From: Anaerolineae bacterium
Lineage (GTDB): Bacteria; Chloroflexota; Anaerolineae; Aggregatilineales; Phototrophicaceae
Reading direction: 5' to 3'
DNA: 64,000 nt
Assembly: GCA_019912965.1 (NCBI GenBank)
Contig: JAIOHM010000105.1
Location: forward strand, 1-64,000
Made by a program: the position numbers and the translations under genes. Under the pieces are notes generated by a model. It had not been told where the DNA came from and searched no databases. It worked only from the letters and a program-made list of their open reading frames with translations. Shown here one piece after another: positions 17,883 to 26,815 of the stretch (the stretch's first letter is position 1; every line of letters begins with the position of its first letter).

Positions 17883-17910
17883 GGGGGCACAGCATTGTTA
17901 TGCCCCCTAC
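17883..17910. repeat. Palindromic GGGGGCA repeat
   Basis: GGGGGCACAGCATTG and TTATGCCCCC form a dyad with an adjoining CTAC, read from the other strand as GTAGGGGGCATAAC. It resembles the elements at 20566-20599 and 29638-29661. It lies between two convergent genes and could double as a terminator hairpin. Confidence 0.5.
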
Positions 17911-17924
17911 GAAAAAGGCTAAAC

Positions 17925-19178
17925 TTACTTACTCGATTGGGAACACTCGGCTGCCAAGTCTTCTACATCCGGGTTTTCCTCGTCCAATTCCAGAATAGTG
18001 TCAATATCATTCTGGGCTGATTCGCAGTCATCGAGGCCAATATAGGCTTTGGCACGCTGGGTCAGCACATAGACATCATCCGGGATGATGTCCAGCGCCG
18101 CGTCAAAGTCCTCTACGGCACTGTCATATTCTTCCAATGCCAGATAGACCTCACCCCGCACCATCAGCCCGAAGAAACTTTCGGGAAAAATCTCCAGCGC
18201 CGCATTTAAATCATCGAGCGCCGCATCGTATTCACCTTGCTGGAAATAGACATCGCCACGCGACCGAAGGGCATAGTCTCTTTCCGGGTCAATCTCAAGG
18301 GCTGCATTGAGATCATCAAGGGCGAGTTCATATTCGCCCATTGAGCGATAGAGTTCTCCACGACGCTCCAGCGCAAACGATCTTTCGGGATCGAGTTCCA
18401 ATGCGGCGTTGAGATCATCAAAGGCTTTTTCATCTTCACCCAAGTTGAGGTAAATATCGCCGCGCGTCTCCAGCCCATAGGCACTTTCTGGATCGAGTTC
18501 CAGCGCAGCGTTCACATTGAGCAAGGCTTCGTCATATTCTTCCAATTGACGATAGACTTCCGCCCGTCCACGCAGCGCAAAAGCATATTCAGGACTGAGT
18601 TCCAGCGCCGCATCGAAGTCACTCAGGGCTTGTTCGAGGTCTCCTGTAGACAGATAGACATCGCCGCGCGTCGCCAGCGCAAATGCGCTTTCCGGTTCGA
18701 GTTCCAGCGCCGCGTTGAGGTCATCCAGCGCGAGTTCAGCTTCATCCAGGAGACGGTAGAGATCGCCACGCACACGGAGGGCGAAGGGATACTCCGGTTC
18801 CATATTAATGGCGGTATTCAGGTCGTCAAGGGCTTTATCAAACTCATCCAATGCGACGTAAACATCGCCGCGAGAAGCGAGGGCAAAAGCTGTTTCTTCC
18901 AATTCAAGCGAGGCATTCAAATCGTCCAGCGCGAGTTCGTATTCGCCGATGTCACGATAAATTTCGCCGCGCGTGGAAAGCACATAGGCGTTATCGGTAT
19001 CGAGCGCGAGGGCTTCTTCCAACATTTCGAGCGCGCCGTCCAGATCACCATCCAGATACACATCATAAGCGTCGTCAGCCATTGTCTGAGCATCGTCCTG
19101 TGCGAGTGCAGGTGAGGCAACCAGAGCCAGCAGTAAAGCAGTCAGCACAAAAAGCCATGCTAATTTTTTGTTTGCCAT
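17925..19178 (-). CDS. Secreted TPR protein with 11 repeats
   Basis: A 417-residue protein with a signal peptide (LFVLTALLLALVASPALAQ) and then about 11 tetratricopeptide units of 34 residues. Most units read A-x-x-x-R-G-x-x-Y-x-x-x-x-E-Y-x-x-A-L-D-D-L-N-A-A-L. The repeats are similar enough at DNA level to indicate recent amplification. It is very acidic. TPR superhelices bind peptides or protein partners, here outside the cytoplasm. The C-terminus has a Cys pair that could form a disulfide. It is transcribed alone; function unknown. Confidence 0.9.
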   Translation of the reverse strand: MANKKLAWLFVLTALLLALVASPALAQDDAQTMADDAYDVYLDGDLDGALEMLEEALALDTDNAYVLSTRGEIYRDIGEYELALDDLNASLELEETAFALASRGDVYVALDEFDKALDDLNTAINMEPEYPFALRVRGDLYRLLDEAELALDDLNAALELEPESAFALATRGDVYLSTGDLEQALSDFDAALELSPEYAFALRGRAEVYRQLEEYDEALLNVNAALELDPESAYGLETRGDIYLNLGEDEKAFDDLNAALELDPERSFALERRGELYRSMGEYELALDDLNAALEIDPERDYALRSRGDVYFQQGEYDAALDDLNAALEIFPESFFGLMVRGEVYLALEEYDSAVEDFDAALDIIPDDVYVLTQRAKAYIGLDDCESAQNDIDTILELDEENPDVEDLAAECSQSSK

Positions 19179-19229
19179 TTGGAACTCCGTGTAAATATGG
19201 GTCTGTAAATCATTATAATGAATAAGCTG

Positions 19230-19620
19230 CGACAGATTTCCTTAACTCTAAATTTATATTATTTATGAAACCCGGATCGCAGAATAGCTATCTGGTGGCG
19301 GCGGCGAAACTTTTTTCGCCGCCAATAGGGTTATTGGTTATTGGTAAAAGACATTGCGGAGTTTGCGGCGATTGCGGAATGGGTTTGCGCGCAAATGATT
19401 CGCAAATTTCGCAAGATTCTTCAAATTCGTCAGATTCGCACGGGTGTTTTGTGAATCTTGCGAATCTTTGGGCGGGATTGTCGTCGTCGTCTTTGTCGGG
19501 ATGGGATCGGGCGACACCTATAGATTGATAAGATGCGAAAAATGCGGCAAATGCGGCAAATGCAACACAGAATTTTGTGCATATTTCGCACATTGATCGG
19601 CGAAATGGGGGTAACAGGTT
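19230..19620. repeat. Intergenic repeat island II
   Basis: No gene is seen from 19179 to 19862. The island includes a perfect hairpin near 19306-19329 (GGCGGCGAAA and TTTCGCCGCC, 4-base loop), TTATTGGTTATTGGTAA at 19331-19347, repeated GCAAAT and GCGGCAAAT words, and a 27-base segment at 19474-19500 that recurs inverted in island III with one extra GAC unit. From 19620 to 19862 I see nothing distinctive. Confidence 0.65.
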
Positions 19621-19862
19621 ACGCAGCAGGACAATCCATACTCATCGTAGAACAAATATTCAATATGTCAAGTTGTGGACGATTCAGAAGCCGTTAGGGA
19701 TTGGTTAGGGATTGTGATTCGCATTGATATGCCCCAGAAGTTCAATAGTTTCCATGCGATTATCCTGCGCTTATTCAACGACTGCCCGAATTGCAGCACA
19801 AAGGTTATGGCCTACGGGGTATCATAGAGAAAACATCGCCTGACCAACGCCGAAATCCTACT

Positions 19863-20492
19863 ATGATTCGCATCTATTTGAGACTCGCTATTCCCCTCCT
19901 CGCAATCTTCATCGCCCTGAACATCGCCGCCCGCGCATTCGGCAGCACACAAGCGCCCAATCCTGTTTTGCGCGGCTTCACCGAAGGCTGCGAAGGCAAA
20001 CCTCAGCCCTGTTGGTATGGCATTGTGCCGGGAGTGACAAGCCTAGCAGAGGCTGACAGAATCATTCGACAACAGAACTTCATAAAGCGTCAAAATACTA
20101 TTGTTGTTATTTACGACACATTTTCCAATTCACCAATATCTTCTCTTACAATCGGTATATCCGCATCTCAACCAGATAAAGTGCAGGGCTTAGCATTAGA
20201 TTTAACAGAAAACATTCGTTTGGGTGATCTTCTAATTCAATTCGATGAACCTGATTGGATCGATATTCATGACAATTTCAGACTAACAGACCTAATCTAT
20301 GCATCTGAAAATGGAACTATAAGTTTAAGAACTGGCATCCAATCCAGATTTTACCCTTTTCAGCAAAACTTTGAGGCAATCGGTTTACTTCCAGTGAAAC
20401 CTATTTACGAAAATTATTCATATAATTGGTATGGTTTCATGCCAAGTTGGCGATACTGTCAACGAAGACCCCTTGCAGCCTTCTGCAATTAA
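19863..20492 (+). CDS. CWxGI-family membrane-anchored protein, copy A
   Basis: A 209-residue protein, unrecognised by name, one of four paralogues in the window (others at 44743, 45345 and 48091). An N-terminal hydrophobic helix (LAIPLLAIFIALNIAARAFG) acts as signal anchor. Next comes CEGKPQPCWYGIVPGVTSLAEA, a second segment IRLGDLLIQFDEPDW, and the C-terminal motif WYGFMPSWRYC ending in a further cysteine. The two G-x-T/L-x-E/D ... L-x-x-P segments recall BamE/SmpA-like folds, but I cannot confirm that. Start at the ATG before IRIYLRL; no strong ribosome binding site. It lies beside repeat island II. Confidence 0.75.
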   Translation: MIRIYLRLAIPLLAIFIALNIAARAFGSTQAPNPVLRGFTEGCEGKPQPCWYGIVPGVTSLAEADRIIRQQNFIKRQNTIVVIYDTFSNSPISSLTIGISASQPDKVQGLALDLTENIRLGDLLIQFDEPDWIDIHDNFRLTDLIYASENGTISLRTGIQSRFYPFQQNFEAIGLLPVKPIYENYSYNWYGFMPSWRYCQRRPLAAFCN

Positions 20493-20499
20493 TCAACAA

Positions 20500-20536
20500 A
20501 AAGGCGCAGACCTTTGCAGTTCGCGCCTTTCACTTT
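20500..20536 (+). terminator. Probable terminator after the copy A gene
   Basis: AAAGGCGC at 20500-20507 pairs with GCGCCTTT at 20523-20530, enclosing 15 bases, and is followed by CACTTTAG. The T-tract is short, so this is a weaker call. Confidence 0.5.
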
Positions 20537-20565
20537 AGTGGCAACTGGTGACTCGTGAACGATGT

Positions 20566-20670
20566 GGGCAGACATGCGCTGCGCTTAGTCTGCCCCTACG
20601 AAAATCGTCGTGCTGACACCTCATCCCCCAGCCCCTCTCCGTAGTAACAGAGAGGGGAGCATGAGGTGTC
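20566..20670. repeat. Two REP-like palindromes in tandem
   Basis: The first (20566-20599) has arms GGGCAGAC and GTCTGCCC followed by CTAC. The second (20615-20670) is copy 3 of the CCCCTCTCC element and has long outer arms, GACACCTCAT and ATGAGGTGTC. Both lie between convergent genes. Confidence 0.65.
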
Positions 20671-20703
20671 AGAAATAGGATAACTGGTGATTACGACCAG
20701 CGA

Positions 20704-22107
20704 CTACAGATTGATGAAATGTCCCTCAAGGCCGTGCGCGGCTTCCTTCAGGGCTTCGCTGAGGGTTGGATGCGCGTGCACATTGCGGGCGATTTCGTTA
20801 GGCGTCAGTTCGGCAAAACGTGCCAGTGTCAGTTCCGGCAGCAACTCGGTGACTTCCGGGCCGATCATGTGTGCGCCCAATATTTCGCCATATTTCTTGT
20901 CGCTAATCAGCTTGACGAAGCCGCTGGAATCGCCTAAGCCGTGCGCCTTCGCGTTGGCCTGAAACGGAAACTTGGCGACGTTGACATCATAGCCTTTTTC
21001 GCGCGCCTGCTTTTCGGTATAGCCAAAGCTGGCAATCTGCGGCTGGCAGTAGGTGGCGCGCGGCATCATGTCGAATTCCAGTTCGATGGTTTCCACGCCC
21101 GCGATATTTTCCGCTGCAATTATGCCCATTGCCTCGGCAACGTGCGCCAGCATCAGTTTGGCGGTTACATCGCCAATCGCGTAAATATGCGGGACGTTGG
21201 TTTGCAGCTTGTTGTTGATGGCAATCGCGCCGCGTTCGGTCAGCTTGACGCCCGTTTTTTCCAATCCATAACCCTGTGTGCGCGGCTTGAACCCGATGGC
21301 CTGCAAAACCTTGTCGGCTTCCAATGTGACGGGTTTGCCATCCGGCGGTGTGACGGTGACACGGACGTTCTTGCCCGTATCCTCGATCTTATCGACGCGG
21401 GTTTTTGCCATCACCTTGATGCCCGCGCGGGTGTACTGCTTGTACAGTTCGGCGGAAACCTCTTCATCTTCATTCGGCATAATCCGGTCGAGGAATTCGA
21501 CAATGGTCACATCCACGCCGTAGTTATGCATCACATAGGCGAATTCGACGCCAATCGCGCCGCCGCCCGCGATGATGATGCTCTTGGGCAATGTGTCCTG
21601 CATAATCTGTTCTTCATAGGTGACGACTCGTTCGCTCACCTGCGTACCGGGAATGAGCGCCGTTGTCGCGCCTGCGGCGATAATGCAGTGCTTAAACTTG
21701 AGCGTTTCATTGCCGCCGTCATTCAGTTTTACATCCATCGTGTGGGCATCGGTGAAGGTCGCCCAACCCTGAACCTCGTCAATCTTGTTGTTCCGCATCA
21801 GGTAGTGAACGCCTTTGACGCGCCCATCAGCCACGCGGCGGCTGCGTTTGAAGGCCTCGCCGTAATCAAACTCGACCTTGCCTTCAACCTTGATGCCAAA
21901 TGTCTTGGCTTCGTGCTTGAAAATATGCGCCAATTCCGCATTCCGCAGCAGCGCCTTTGATGGGATGCAGCCCACATTCAGACACACCCCGCCCCAATAC
22001 TGCTTTTCCACCACTGCTGTTTTAAAACCCAACTGTGCCGCGCGGATGGCCGCTACATAACCCCCCGGCCCCGCGCCCAGCACAATCACATCATATTCTT
22101 TTGCCAT
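20704..22107 (-). CDS. lpdA: Dihydrolipoamide dehydrogenase (E3)
   Basis: A 467-residue FAD-dependent disulfide oxidoreductase that reoxidises the dihydrolipoyl groups of E2 with NAD+. The FAD site is [21 protein letters not shown]. The redox disulfide is in [15 protein letters not shown]. The NAD site is [15 protein letters not shown], a second FAD segment is YAIGDV, and the C-terminus holds the catalytic HAHPTLSE. Start at the ATG preceded by AAGGAGCTGCTTC; nine upstream codons are in frame but lie before the ribosome site. It is encoded apart from the E1/E2 genes at 28594-32032, which have no E3 of their own nearby, so it is their likely partner. Confidence 0.96.
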   Translation of the reverse strand: MAKEYDVIVLGAGPGGYVAAIRAAQLGFKTAVVEKQYWGGVCLNVGCIPSKALLRNAELAHIFKHEAKTFGIKVEGKVEFDYGEAFKRSRRVADGRVKGVHYLMRNNKIDEVQGWATFTDAHTMDVKLNDGGNETLKFKHCIIAAGATTALIPGTQVSERVVTYEEQIMQDTLPKSIIIAGGGAIGVEFAYVMHNYGVDVTIVEFLDRIMPNEDEEVSAELYKQYTRAGIKVMAKTRVDKIEDTGKNVRVTVTPPDGKPVTLEADKVLQAIGFKPRTQGYGLEKTGVKLTERGAIAINNKLQTNVPHIYAIGDVTAKLMLAHVAEAMGIIAAENIAGVETIELEFDMMPRATYCQPQIASFGYTEKQAREKGYDVNVAKFPFQANAKAHGLGDSSGFVKLISDKKYGEILGAHMIGPEVTELLPELTLARFAELTPNEIARNVHAHPTLSEALKEAAHGLEGHFINL

Positions 22108-22231
22108 GAAGCAGCTCCTTATAGCCGTCAGCATTCAGCTTTCGGCGTAGAATCGAAACTCAATTGCGAAAACACAGAAGATAATAAATAGACGCGCCTG
22201 TAGATGCAATTGCTTACAAGAACCAATCGCC

Positions 22232-22549
22232 TTACCCTTTCGCTTCCGAGCCAATCACTTTCATGACTTCCCGAAAGTCACCGCGCCGCCACGCAGCAAT
22301 AGCGGCTGCTTCGGCCTGCGTCAAATCCGTCCCGATGGGGGAAGCCGGATTATCCGTTAGTCCGAGGAGATAATCGGTACTGACGCCGAAAAAAGTAGCC
22401 ATCCGCGCCAAAACATCACCGGTTGCATCGTTTTTGCCGATTTCGTAGCGGACGATTTGCGACTCCGCAATATCGACTTTTTCTGCAAATTCGCGGCGGC
22501 TAAAACCGTAGGCTTCCCTTAATTCACGCAATCGCTTACCGTCGATCAT
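22232..22549 (-). CDS. XRE-family transcriptional regulator
   Basis: A 105-residue protein with a Cro/CI-type helix-turn-helix at about 3-60 (LRELREAYGFSRREFAEKVD then ESQIVRYEIGKND) and a short C-terminal tail. Start taken at the ATG; GTG and TTG codons six and nine bases upstream are also in frame. It is divergent from the small membrane gene at 22686. The space between holds inverted repeats that overlap a likely promoter, so it may repress that gene and itself. Confidence 0.85.
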   Translation of the reverse strand: MIDGKRLRELREAYGFSRREFAEKVDIAESQIVRYEIGKNDATGDVLARMATFFGVSTDYLLGLTDNPASPIGTDLTQAEAAAIAAWRRGDFREVMKVIGSEAKG

Positions 22550-22579
22550 AGACACCAACCAGCAATATTAAACAGATGC

Positions 22580-22646
22580 TTGACAAACTTTGCTACATAT
22601 GACAAAATGAGATTGTCACAAGTAAGCAAATTTCACTGTTTGCTAC
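22580..22646 (+). promoter_or_regulatory. Promoter with XRE-type operator repeats
   Basis: A plus-strand promoter candidate has TTGACA at 22580-22585, a 17-base spacer, an extended -10 TGA and CAAAAT at 22603-22608. TGACAA (22600-22605) and TTGTCA (22613-22618) form an inverted repeat over the -10. TTTGCTAC at 22589-22596 recurs at 22639-22646, with the near-inverse GTAAGCAAA at 22622-22630. The layout fits control by the divergent XRE protein (inference). Confidence 0.5.
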
Positions 22647-22685
22647 ACAACAAACTCAAAACTCAATTTTACCATGAGGTGAGCG

Positions 22686-22880
22686 ATGAAAACGGTTTTC
22701 AGATCGCTGTTGTTCGGTGCGCTTATTGGATTGGTGCTGGGCATCATCCTTTCGGAGCAGCGTCAAAAGCGGGAAGCAAAAGCCCGCGAAGATGCTTTCG
22801 TTAATGACCCCGAAATTAAAGCCCATATCGCTGAGATGAAAGCCCACGATGTCATGGAACATTTGATTAATCAGCTTTGA
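22686..22880 (+). CDS. Small single-pass membrane protein
   Basis: A 64-residue protein with an N-terminal hydrophobic helix (SLLFGALIGLVLGIILS) followed by a charged helix rich in K, R and E. The start has a clear ribosome binding site (ATGAGGTGAGCG). It is the first gene after the divergent XRE operator and lies 13 bases from the next gene. Function unknown. Confidence 0.65.
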   Translation: MKTVFRSLLFGALIGLVLGIILSEQRQKREAKAREDAFVNDPEIKAHIAEMKAHDVMEHLINQL

Positions 22881-22893
22881 GTTGAGTGCAAAA

Positions 22894-23118
22894 ATGAGCA
22901 ATTGGTATTTAGACACCACTTTACAAGGGCTGCGAAATTTTTTACGCATGGAACGGGACAGCAGCAAGCGTGCTTATCTTGAAACGCTTATTGATAAACT
23001 AAGAAAAGGCATCCGTCATGCTGAGGAAAAGGAACGGGACGCCAAAATGATCGGCGTCCGTAATCCATCCTTCGATGGCGATATGGTGGGTTATCCTGAA
23101 GACGATTTTGATGATTAG
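22894..23118 (+). CDS. Small charged protein, unknown
   Basis: A 74-residue soluble, helix-rich protein (SNWYLDTTLQGLRNFLRMER at the start) with an acidic end (YPEDDFDD). Start taken at the ATG; a TTG four codons upstream is also possible. It follows the small membrane gene by 13 bases, so the two form an operon. It ends three bases from the convergent FecR-like gene. Not recognised. Confidence 0.6.
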   Translation: MSNWYLDTTLQGLRNFLRMERDSSKRAYLETLIDKLRKGIRHAEEKERDAKMIGVRNPSFDGDMVGYPEDDFDD

Positions 23119-23121
23119 CCT

Positions 23122-24414
23122 TTAATCGCCATCAGAATCGCTGTCGTCGCTTCCACCGCTGTCATTGCTGCCACCATTGGAATCGTCGTTATCGTCGCTA
23201 TGTTCGGCATCATCGCCGCTTCCTCCATCGTCGTTATCATCGTCAGATGGGGATGCCTGATCGTCACCTGAATCGTCGGGTGGCGGCTGTTCATCATCTT
23301 CCGGTTCGTCGCAGAAAGGTCGATCTTCGCCCAACGGCAGCGCAGGATCGCCGGGACGTGGCGCGAACACACAATCGCGATCATCAAAAATCGACGGATC
23401 GAATTCCTCACAATCCGGCAGTGGGCCAAAACCACACAACGGTTCATCCAGATCACGCCGCGTCTGAATCAATTCCCACAGGATTTGTACATCGGCTTCC
23501 GACAGCGGCGGTGCAACTTCAATATCGCGCTCCAACAGGTTAAACGGCAGTACATCAATCAGACCACGCCGCCCCTCATATGACAGCGGCAAACCGGGTC
23601 TGCCTGCGGGCTTGATGAAGACCAATTCCTCAATATCGGGCGGGGCAATCTGAATTTCGTTGCCGGGGGCAGGTGCGGCAGCGGCGGGTGCTTCGGCAGA
23701 AACTTCGGCCTCTTCCTCCTCGCCAAACTCCATTGGAATGCTCACCCATGTACCGGGGATAATCACTTGGGTTTCTTCTTCAGCCGAGACATAAGCCGAA
23801 CCTTCCAGCGTGCTGATGGTCATGCCATCGTCACCGCCGACCTGAAAAAATACGGTTGAACCCATGCTGACATCCACGCCGTTGACGTTAAAGCTCACAT
23901 GCCCCACGCCTTCCGGAGTTTGCACCAACATGCCGCTTTCCGGCGCTTCGGTGCAGTTCGAATCACCTACACCTGTTTTCAGGTAAAACGCCTGCATCGG
24001 CTTTAAATCCGACGAGCCATCGGTGGGGACAGCATTCGCCAGTTCGACATCGCCAAACAGCAGAAACGTTACGTTCTGACCGGGGAGGGTATCCGGAAGA
24101 TTGGCTTGCAGCTTCATCACCGCCACGCCCCATTTGCCAGCCGCTTCGTCCATTGGGCTGAGCCGCATGGTTTGGATGGTTGAGACATCCACAATATCGC
24201 CTGTTTGCTGGAACTGGAAATCGCTCACACCTGCTTGGGGTTGGGCGGTTAAATCAACATTGCCGTAACAGGCCTGATTGCGTCCCAAATCCTTGCAAAA
24301 TTCGTCCGCCGAATCCAGCGCGGTTTGCACAATCGCTGGACAATCCGACTGTGCCAACACTAACATCGGAGCAAGACACAGAAGTAAACTATAAACCAAC
24401 CATTTCAGACGCAT
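23122..24414 (-). CDS. Secreted FecR-like protein with polyacidic tail
   Basis: A 430-residue protein with a signal peptide (WLVYSLLLCLAPMLVLAQ). The middle (about 170-240) resembles a FecR-type beta domain (GVGHVSFNVNGVDVSMGSTV, then DDGMTISTLEGSAYVS and PGTWVSIPM). The last 60 or so residues are almost entirely D, S, G and N with a few P and E. Such a tail could bind divalent cations. Start at the ATG preceded by GAGGATTTT, nine bases after the PII-like gene, so it is the last gene of the lipoprotein-antiporter-PII operon. It is not beside a sigma factor or TonB receptor, so classical FecR signalling is unlikely. Confidence 0.75.
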   Translation of the reverse strand: MRLKWLVYSLLLCLAPMLVLAQSDCPAIVQTALDSADEFCKDLGRNQACYGNVDLTAQPQAGVSDFQFQQTGDIVDVSTIQTMRLSPMDEAAGKWGVAVMKLQANLPDTLPGQNVTFLLFGDVELANAVPTDGSSDLKPMQAFYLKTGVGDSNCTEAPESGMLVQTPEGVGHVSFNVNGVDVSMGSTVFFQVGGDDGMTISTLEGSAYVSAEEETQVIIPGTWVSIPMEFGEEEEAEVSAEAPAAAAPAPGNEIQIAPPDIEELVFIKPAGRPGLPLSYEGRRGLIDVLPFNLLERDIEVAPPLSEADVQILWELIQTRRDLDEPLCGFGPLPDCEEFDPSIFDDRDCVFAPRPGDPALPLGEDRPFCDEPEDDEQPPPDDSGDDQASPSDDDNDDGGSGDDAEHSDDNDDSNGGSNDSGGSDDSDSDGD

Positions 24415-24423
24415 AAAATCCTC

Positions 24424-24786
24424 TTATGATTTGCTGTGATCGCGGATGCCAATCACCCGTTCCAGATCAACCACCAATAAGATACCGTTGTTGGGTTCAC
24501 GCAAATTCCCCAGAATAGCCTCCGTCTGCTGGATGACTGCATCCACCACCGCATCATTTTCGACAGCCGAAAGCATGATGATGCTGGTTTCGTTGTTCTG
24601 GCGCATAATGTCCAGCAGCGACATCATCCCCGGTAAAATTTCAGCACCTTTGGCGGCCTTTTGCAACCGCCGTATTCCATGCGCTTCCAGGACGGTCACG
24701 CCGGGGACACCCGCCGCTAACCATGCCTCGCCAATCCGGGATGACTCGTCAATCCGGGCGGTGATGAAAATAATCAATTTTGCCAT
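24424..24786 (-). CDS. PII-like regulatory protein
   Basis: A 120-residue protein with a PII-like start (KLIIFITARIDESSRI then GEAWLAAGVPGVTVLEAHG). The second half carries a strand TSIIMLSAVENDAVVDAVI and an end GILLVVDLERVIGI. PII-like proteins are trimers that bind nucleotides and control transporters. Its start lies one base after the antiporter stop (TAA-C-ATG), so it is very probably translated together with the antiporter and may regulate it. A longer in-frame start lies inside the antiporter gene. The canonical T-loop sequence is not obvious, so the ligand is unknown. Confidence 0.75.
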   Translation of the reverse strand: MAKLIIFITARIDESSRIGEAWLAAGVPGVTVLEAHGIRRLQKAAKGAEILPGMMSLLDIMRQNNETSIIMLSAVENDAVVDAVIQQTEAILGNLREPNNGILLVVDLERVIGIRDHSKS

Positions 24787-24787
24787 G

Positions 24788-26026
24788 TTATGCGCTCTCC
24801 GCATTGCTTGTGGGTTGGAAGTAACGCCGTACCAGCGGCGGCGTCAAAACGGTCGTCAGCAAAATGACCAGAAACAGCGTGATAAATAAGGGCTTACCGG
24901 CTGGCAGCAAGCCGCTGCTTAAACCCAGTGTGGCGATAATCAAACCCACTTCGCCGCGTGAAATCATGCATATTCCTAATTGCAACGATTCGCGTCGGTC
25001 AAATTTGCCTAAGCGCGCACCCCATCCACAACCGAGGACTTTGGAAATGATGGCAGCCGCCAGCAGTGCCCCGGCAAAGGGTACAGCGTCCAACGGGAAA
25101 CTGCGTAAGTCGATTTGCAGTCCGACGCTGACAAAGAAAATCGGCACCAGAAAAGCATAAGCAATATATCCCACAGCTTCATCAATCTGATGTTTGGCTG
25201 TGCCTTTTACACGGCTTAGACCCACACCAGCGATGAACGCTCCAGTGATAGCCGCAACGCCGCCGAGCAGTTGGGCTGACCATCCAAATAGCAGTGCCAT
25301 AACGAGGGCAACCGCCGGGATGCCATAAGAATGACGTGGGCCGGGTTGGGTGTATAACCAATTGATGAGGCGGGGGAGTATGAACCAGGCTATCAAAAAT
25401 GCAAAAACAATGTAGACGGTCATACGCGCGATAATGCCCAGCAGCGCCCCGGCATCGACGATACCCACAGGCCGCGTGATGGCAATCGTCAAGGAAACCA
25501 GCAAGATTGCCAGTACATCATCTACCAGCGCGGTTGCCAGCAGCGCATTGCCGACTTTGGTGCGTAAAACACCAATTTCCAGCAGCACTTGAGCCGAAAT
25601 GCTCACCGATGTTGCAGCCATCGTCACCCCCGCGAACAGCGCCGGCTGCCATGCATAGCCAAAAATCATCACCAATGGCAGTATCATCATCACGGGCAGC
25701 AGTGCGCCAATGCTCCCAGCAAGTCCGGCCACCAAACCAACCTTCGCCAGCTCATCCAGATGGACATCCAACCCGATTTTAAACATCAACAGCAGCACAC
25801 CCATTTCCGCCAATTCGACGATGGTTTCTTGAAGGTGTACGATGTCTGTGCCAAGTGTGGCAGAGTTCAAAATATCCAGCACCGTTGGGCCAAGGATGAT
25901 TCCAATCAGCAGTTCGCCCAGCACACGCGGCTGGTCAAAACGCCGCGCCACTTCCCCGGCCACACGCGATGCTAAAATGATGATGCCCAGCACCAGAAAA
26001 AGCGTTACGACCGGGGTGTTATCCAT
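24788..26026 (-). CDS. CPA2-family cation:proton antiporter
   Basis: A 412-residue membrane protein with about 12-13 helices, of the Na+/H+ exchanger (Kef/NapA-like) type. Family signatures include RRFDQPRVLGELLIGIILGP near the start, the helix segment LATALVDDVLAILLVSL carrying the conserved DD pair, and ISRGEVGLIIATLG near the end. It lacks the C-terminal RCK (TrkA-N) domain of KefB/C, so regulation may come from the PII-like protein encoded directly downstream. Start at ATG preceded by GTGAGGTTTG; a TTG one codon upstream is possible. It starts 9 bases after the lipoprotein stop. Confidence 0.9.
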   Translation of the reverse strand: MDNTPVVTLFLVLGIIILASRVAGEVARRFDQPRVLGELLIGIILGPTVLDILNSATLGTDIVHLQETIVELAEMGVLLLMFKIGLDVHLDELAKVGLVAGLAGSIGALLPVMMILPLVMIFGYAWQPALFAGVTMAATSVSISAQVLLEIGVLRTKVGNALLATALVDDVLAILLVSLTIAITRPVGIVDAGALLGIIARMTVYIVFAFLIAWFILPRLINWLYTQPGPRHSYGIPAVALVMALLFGWSAQLLGGVAAITGAFIAGVGLSRVKGTAKHQIDEAVGYIAYAFLVPIFFVSVGLQIDLRSFPLDAVPFAGALLAAAIISKVLGCGWGARLGKFDRRESLQLGICMISRGEVGLIIATLGLSSGLLPAGKPLFITLFLVILLTTVLTPPLVRRYFQPTSNAESA

Positions 26027-26035
26027 CAAACCTCA

Positions 26036-26815
26036 CTATTGGGGGACGCGCAGGGTTACTTCCATCGCGGTGTCCGTGACCACGATTGACTCTAAATCCT
26101 GTTCTTCACCAACGCGCTGTTTCAAAATGGCATCCAGCGACTCGACCATCATGAAGAAAAAATCGCCTGTCACCACTTCCACATAGGCTTCTGGCGGTTC
26201 GGGGGCGTTGACCGTGATTTCACCGAGGCTGATGGTTGCAAAATCCCCGGTCAGAATGATCGAGACGAACACGCGCCCGGTGATGAAGGCTTCGCCGCCG
26301 GATGCCGTTAGCTCAACGTTGATTCCACCCGGCACAAAATCCACAATGGCCCGGTCAATCGTCGGATAATTTGGCAAGCGCAAACTGACTTCTTCCTGAA
26401 ACTGTCCCTGCGTAATGGTCACATCAGCCAACTGCGCGGGCGTCCCACCTAAAGGCCCGGTTGATCCCGGCGGGGCGGGCGTGAAGGTCGAAAAAATCGG
26501 CGCTTCGATCACGGCGGCGGTCGCGCTGGCGTTGGCTGCTATAGTCGGCTCAATGGTCGCAATCGCCGTCCGGGTCGGACGTGGTGTAAAGCTCGGCGGC
26601 GGCGTATTGGTCGCGGTTGGTGTCAGGCTCGGAATTGATGTTTCGGTTGGGATAGGCGTATCCTCTGGTGTTTCCGTCAAGGTTGGTTCGGCGCTGGCTT
26701 CGGCGCTCGGTTCCAAACTGGGCAGCACTGCCAGCGTGGGCAGTTCGCCTTGCGGTGCAGCGGGTTGGCAGGCTGCGAGGATAATCAGCAGTACAAATGG
26801 GATAAACAGTCGCAT
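26036..26815 (-). CDS. Lipoprotein with TP-rich linker
   Basis: A 259-residue lipoprotein: signal peptide MRLFIPFVLLIILAAC with the lipobox LAAC at C16. Residues 17-100 are rich in T, P, E and S (for example TPEDTPIPTETSIPSLTP), a flexible surface linker. The remaining 150 residues form an unrecognised beta-rich domain (VTITQGQFQEEVSLRLPNYP onward) that may bind or sense at the membrane face. Start at the ATG preceded by AAAGGATCGTTTG. First gene of the operon with the antiporter, PII-like and FecR-like genes. Confidence 0.8.
   Translation of the reverse strand: MRLFIPFVLLIILAACQPAAPQGELPTLAVLPSLEPSAEASAEPTLTETPEDTPIPTETSIPSLTPTATNTPPPSFTPRPTRTAIATIEPTIAANASATAAVIEAPIFSTFTPAPPGSTGPLGGTPAQLADVTITQGQFQEEVSLRLPNYPTIDRAIVDFVPGGINVELTASGGEAFITGRVFVSIILTGDFATISLGEITVNAPEPPEAYVEVVTGDFFFMMVESLDAILKQRVGEEQDLESIVVTDTAMEVTLRVPQ

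Noticed and set aside
20941-21960. 339-codon plus-strand frame opposite lipoamide dehydrogenase
   Set aside because: It lies wholly antisense to a complete lpdA and shows no family features.
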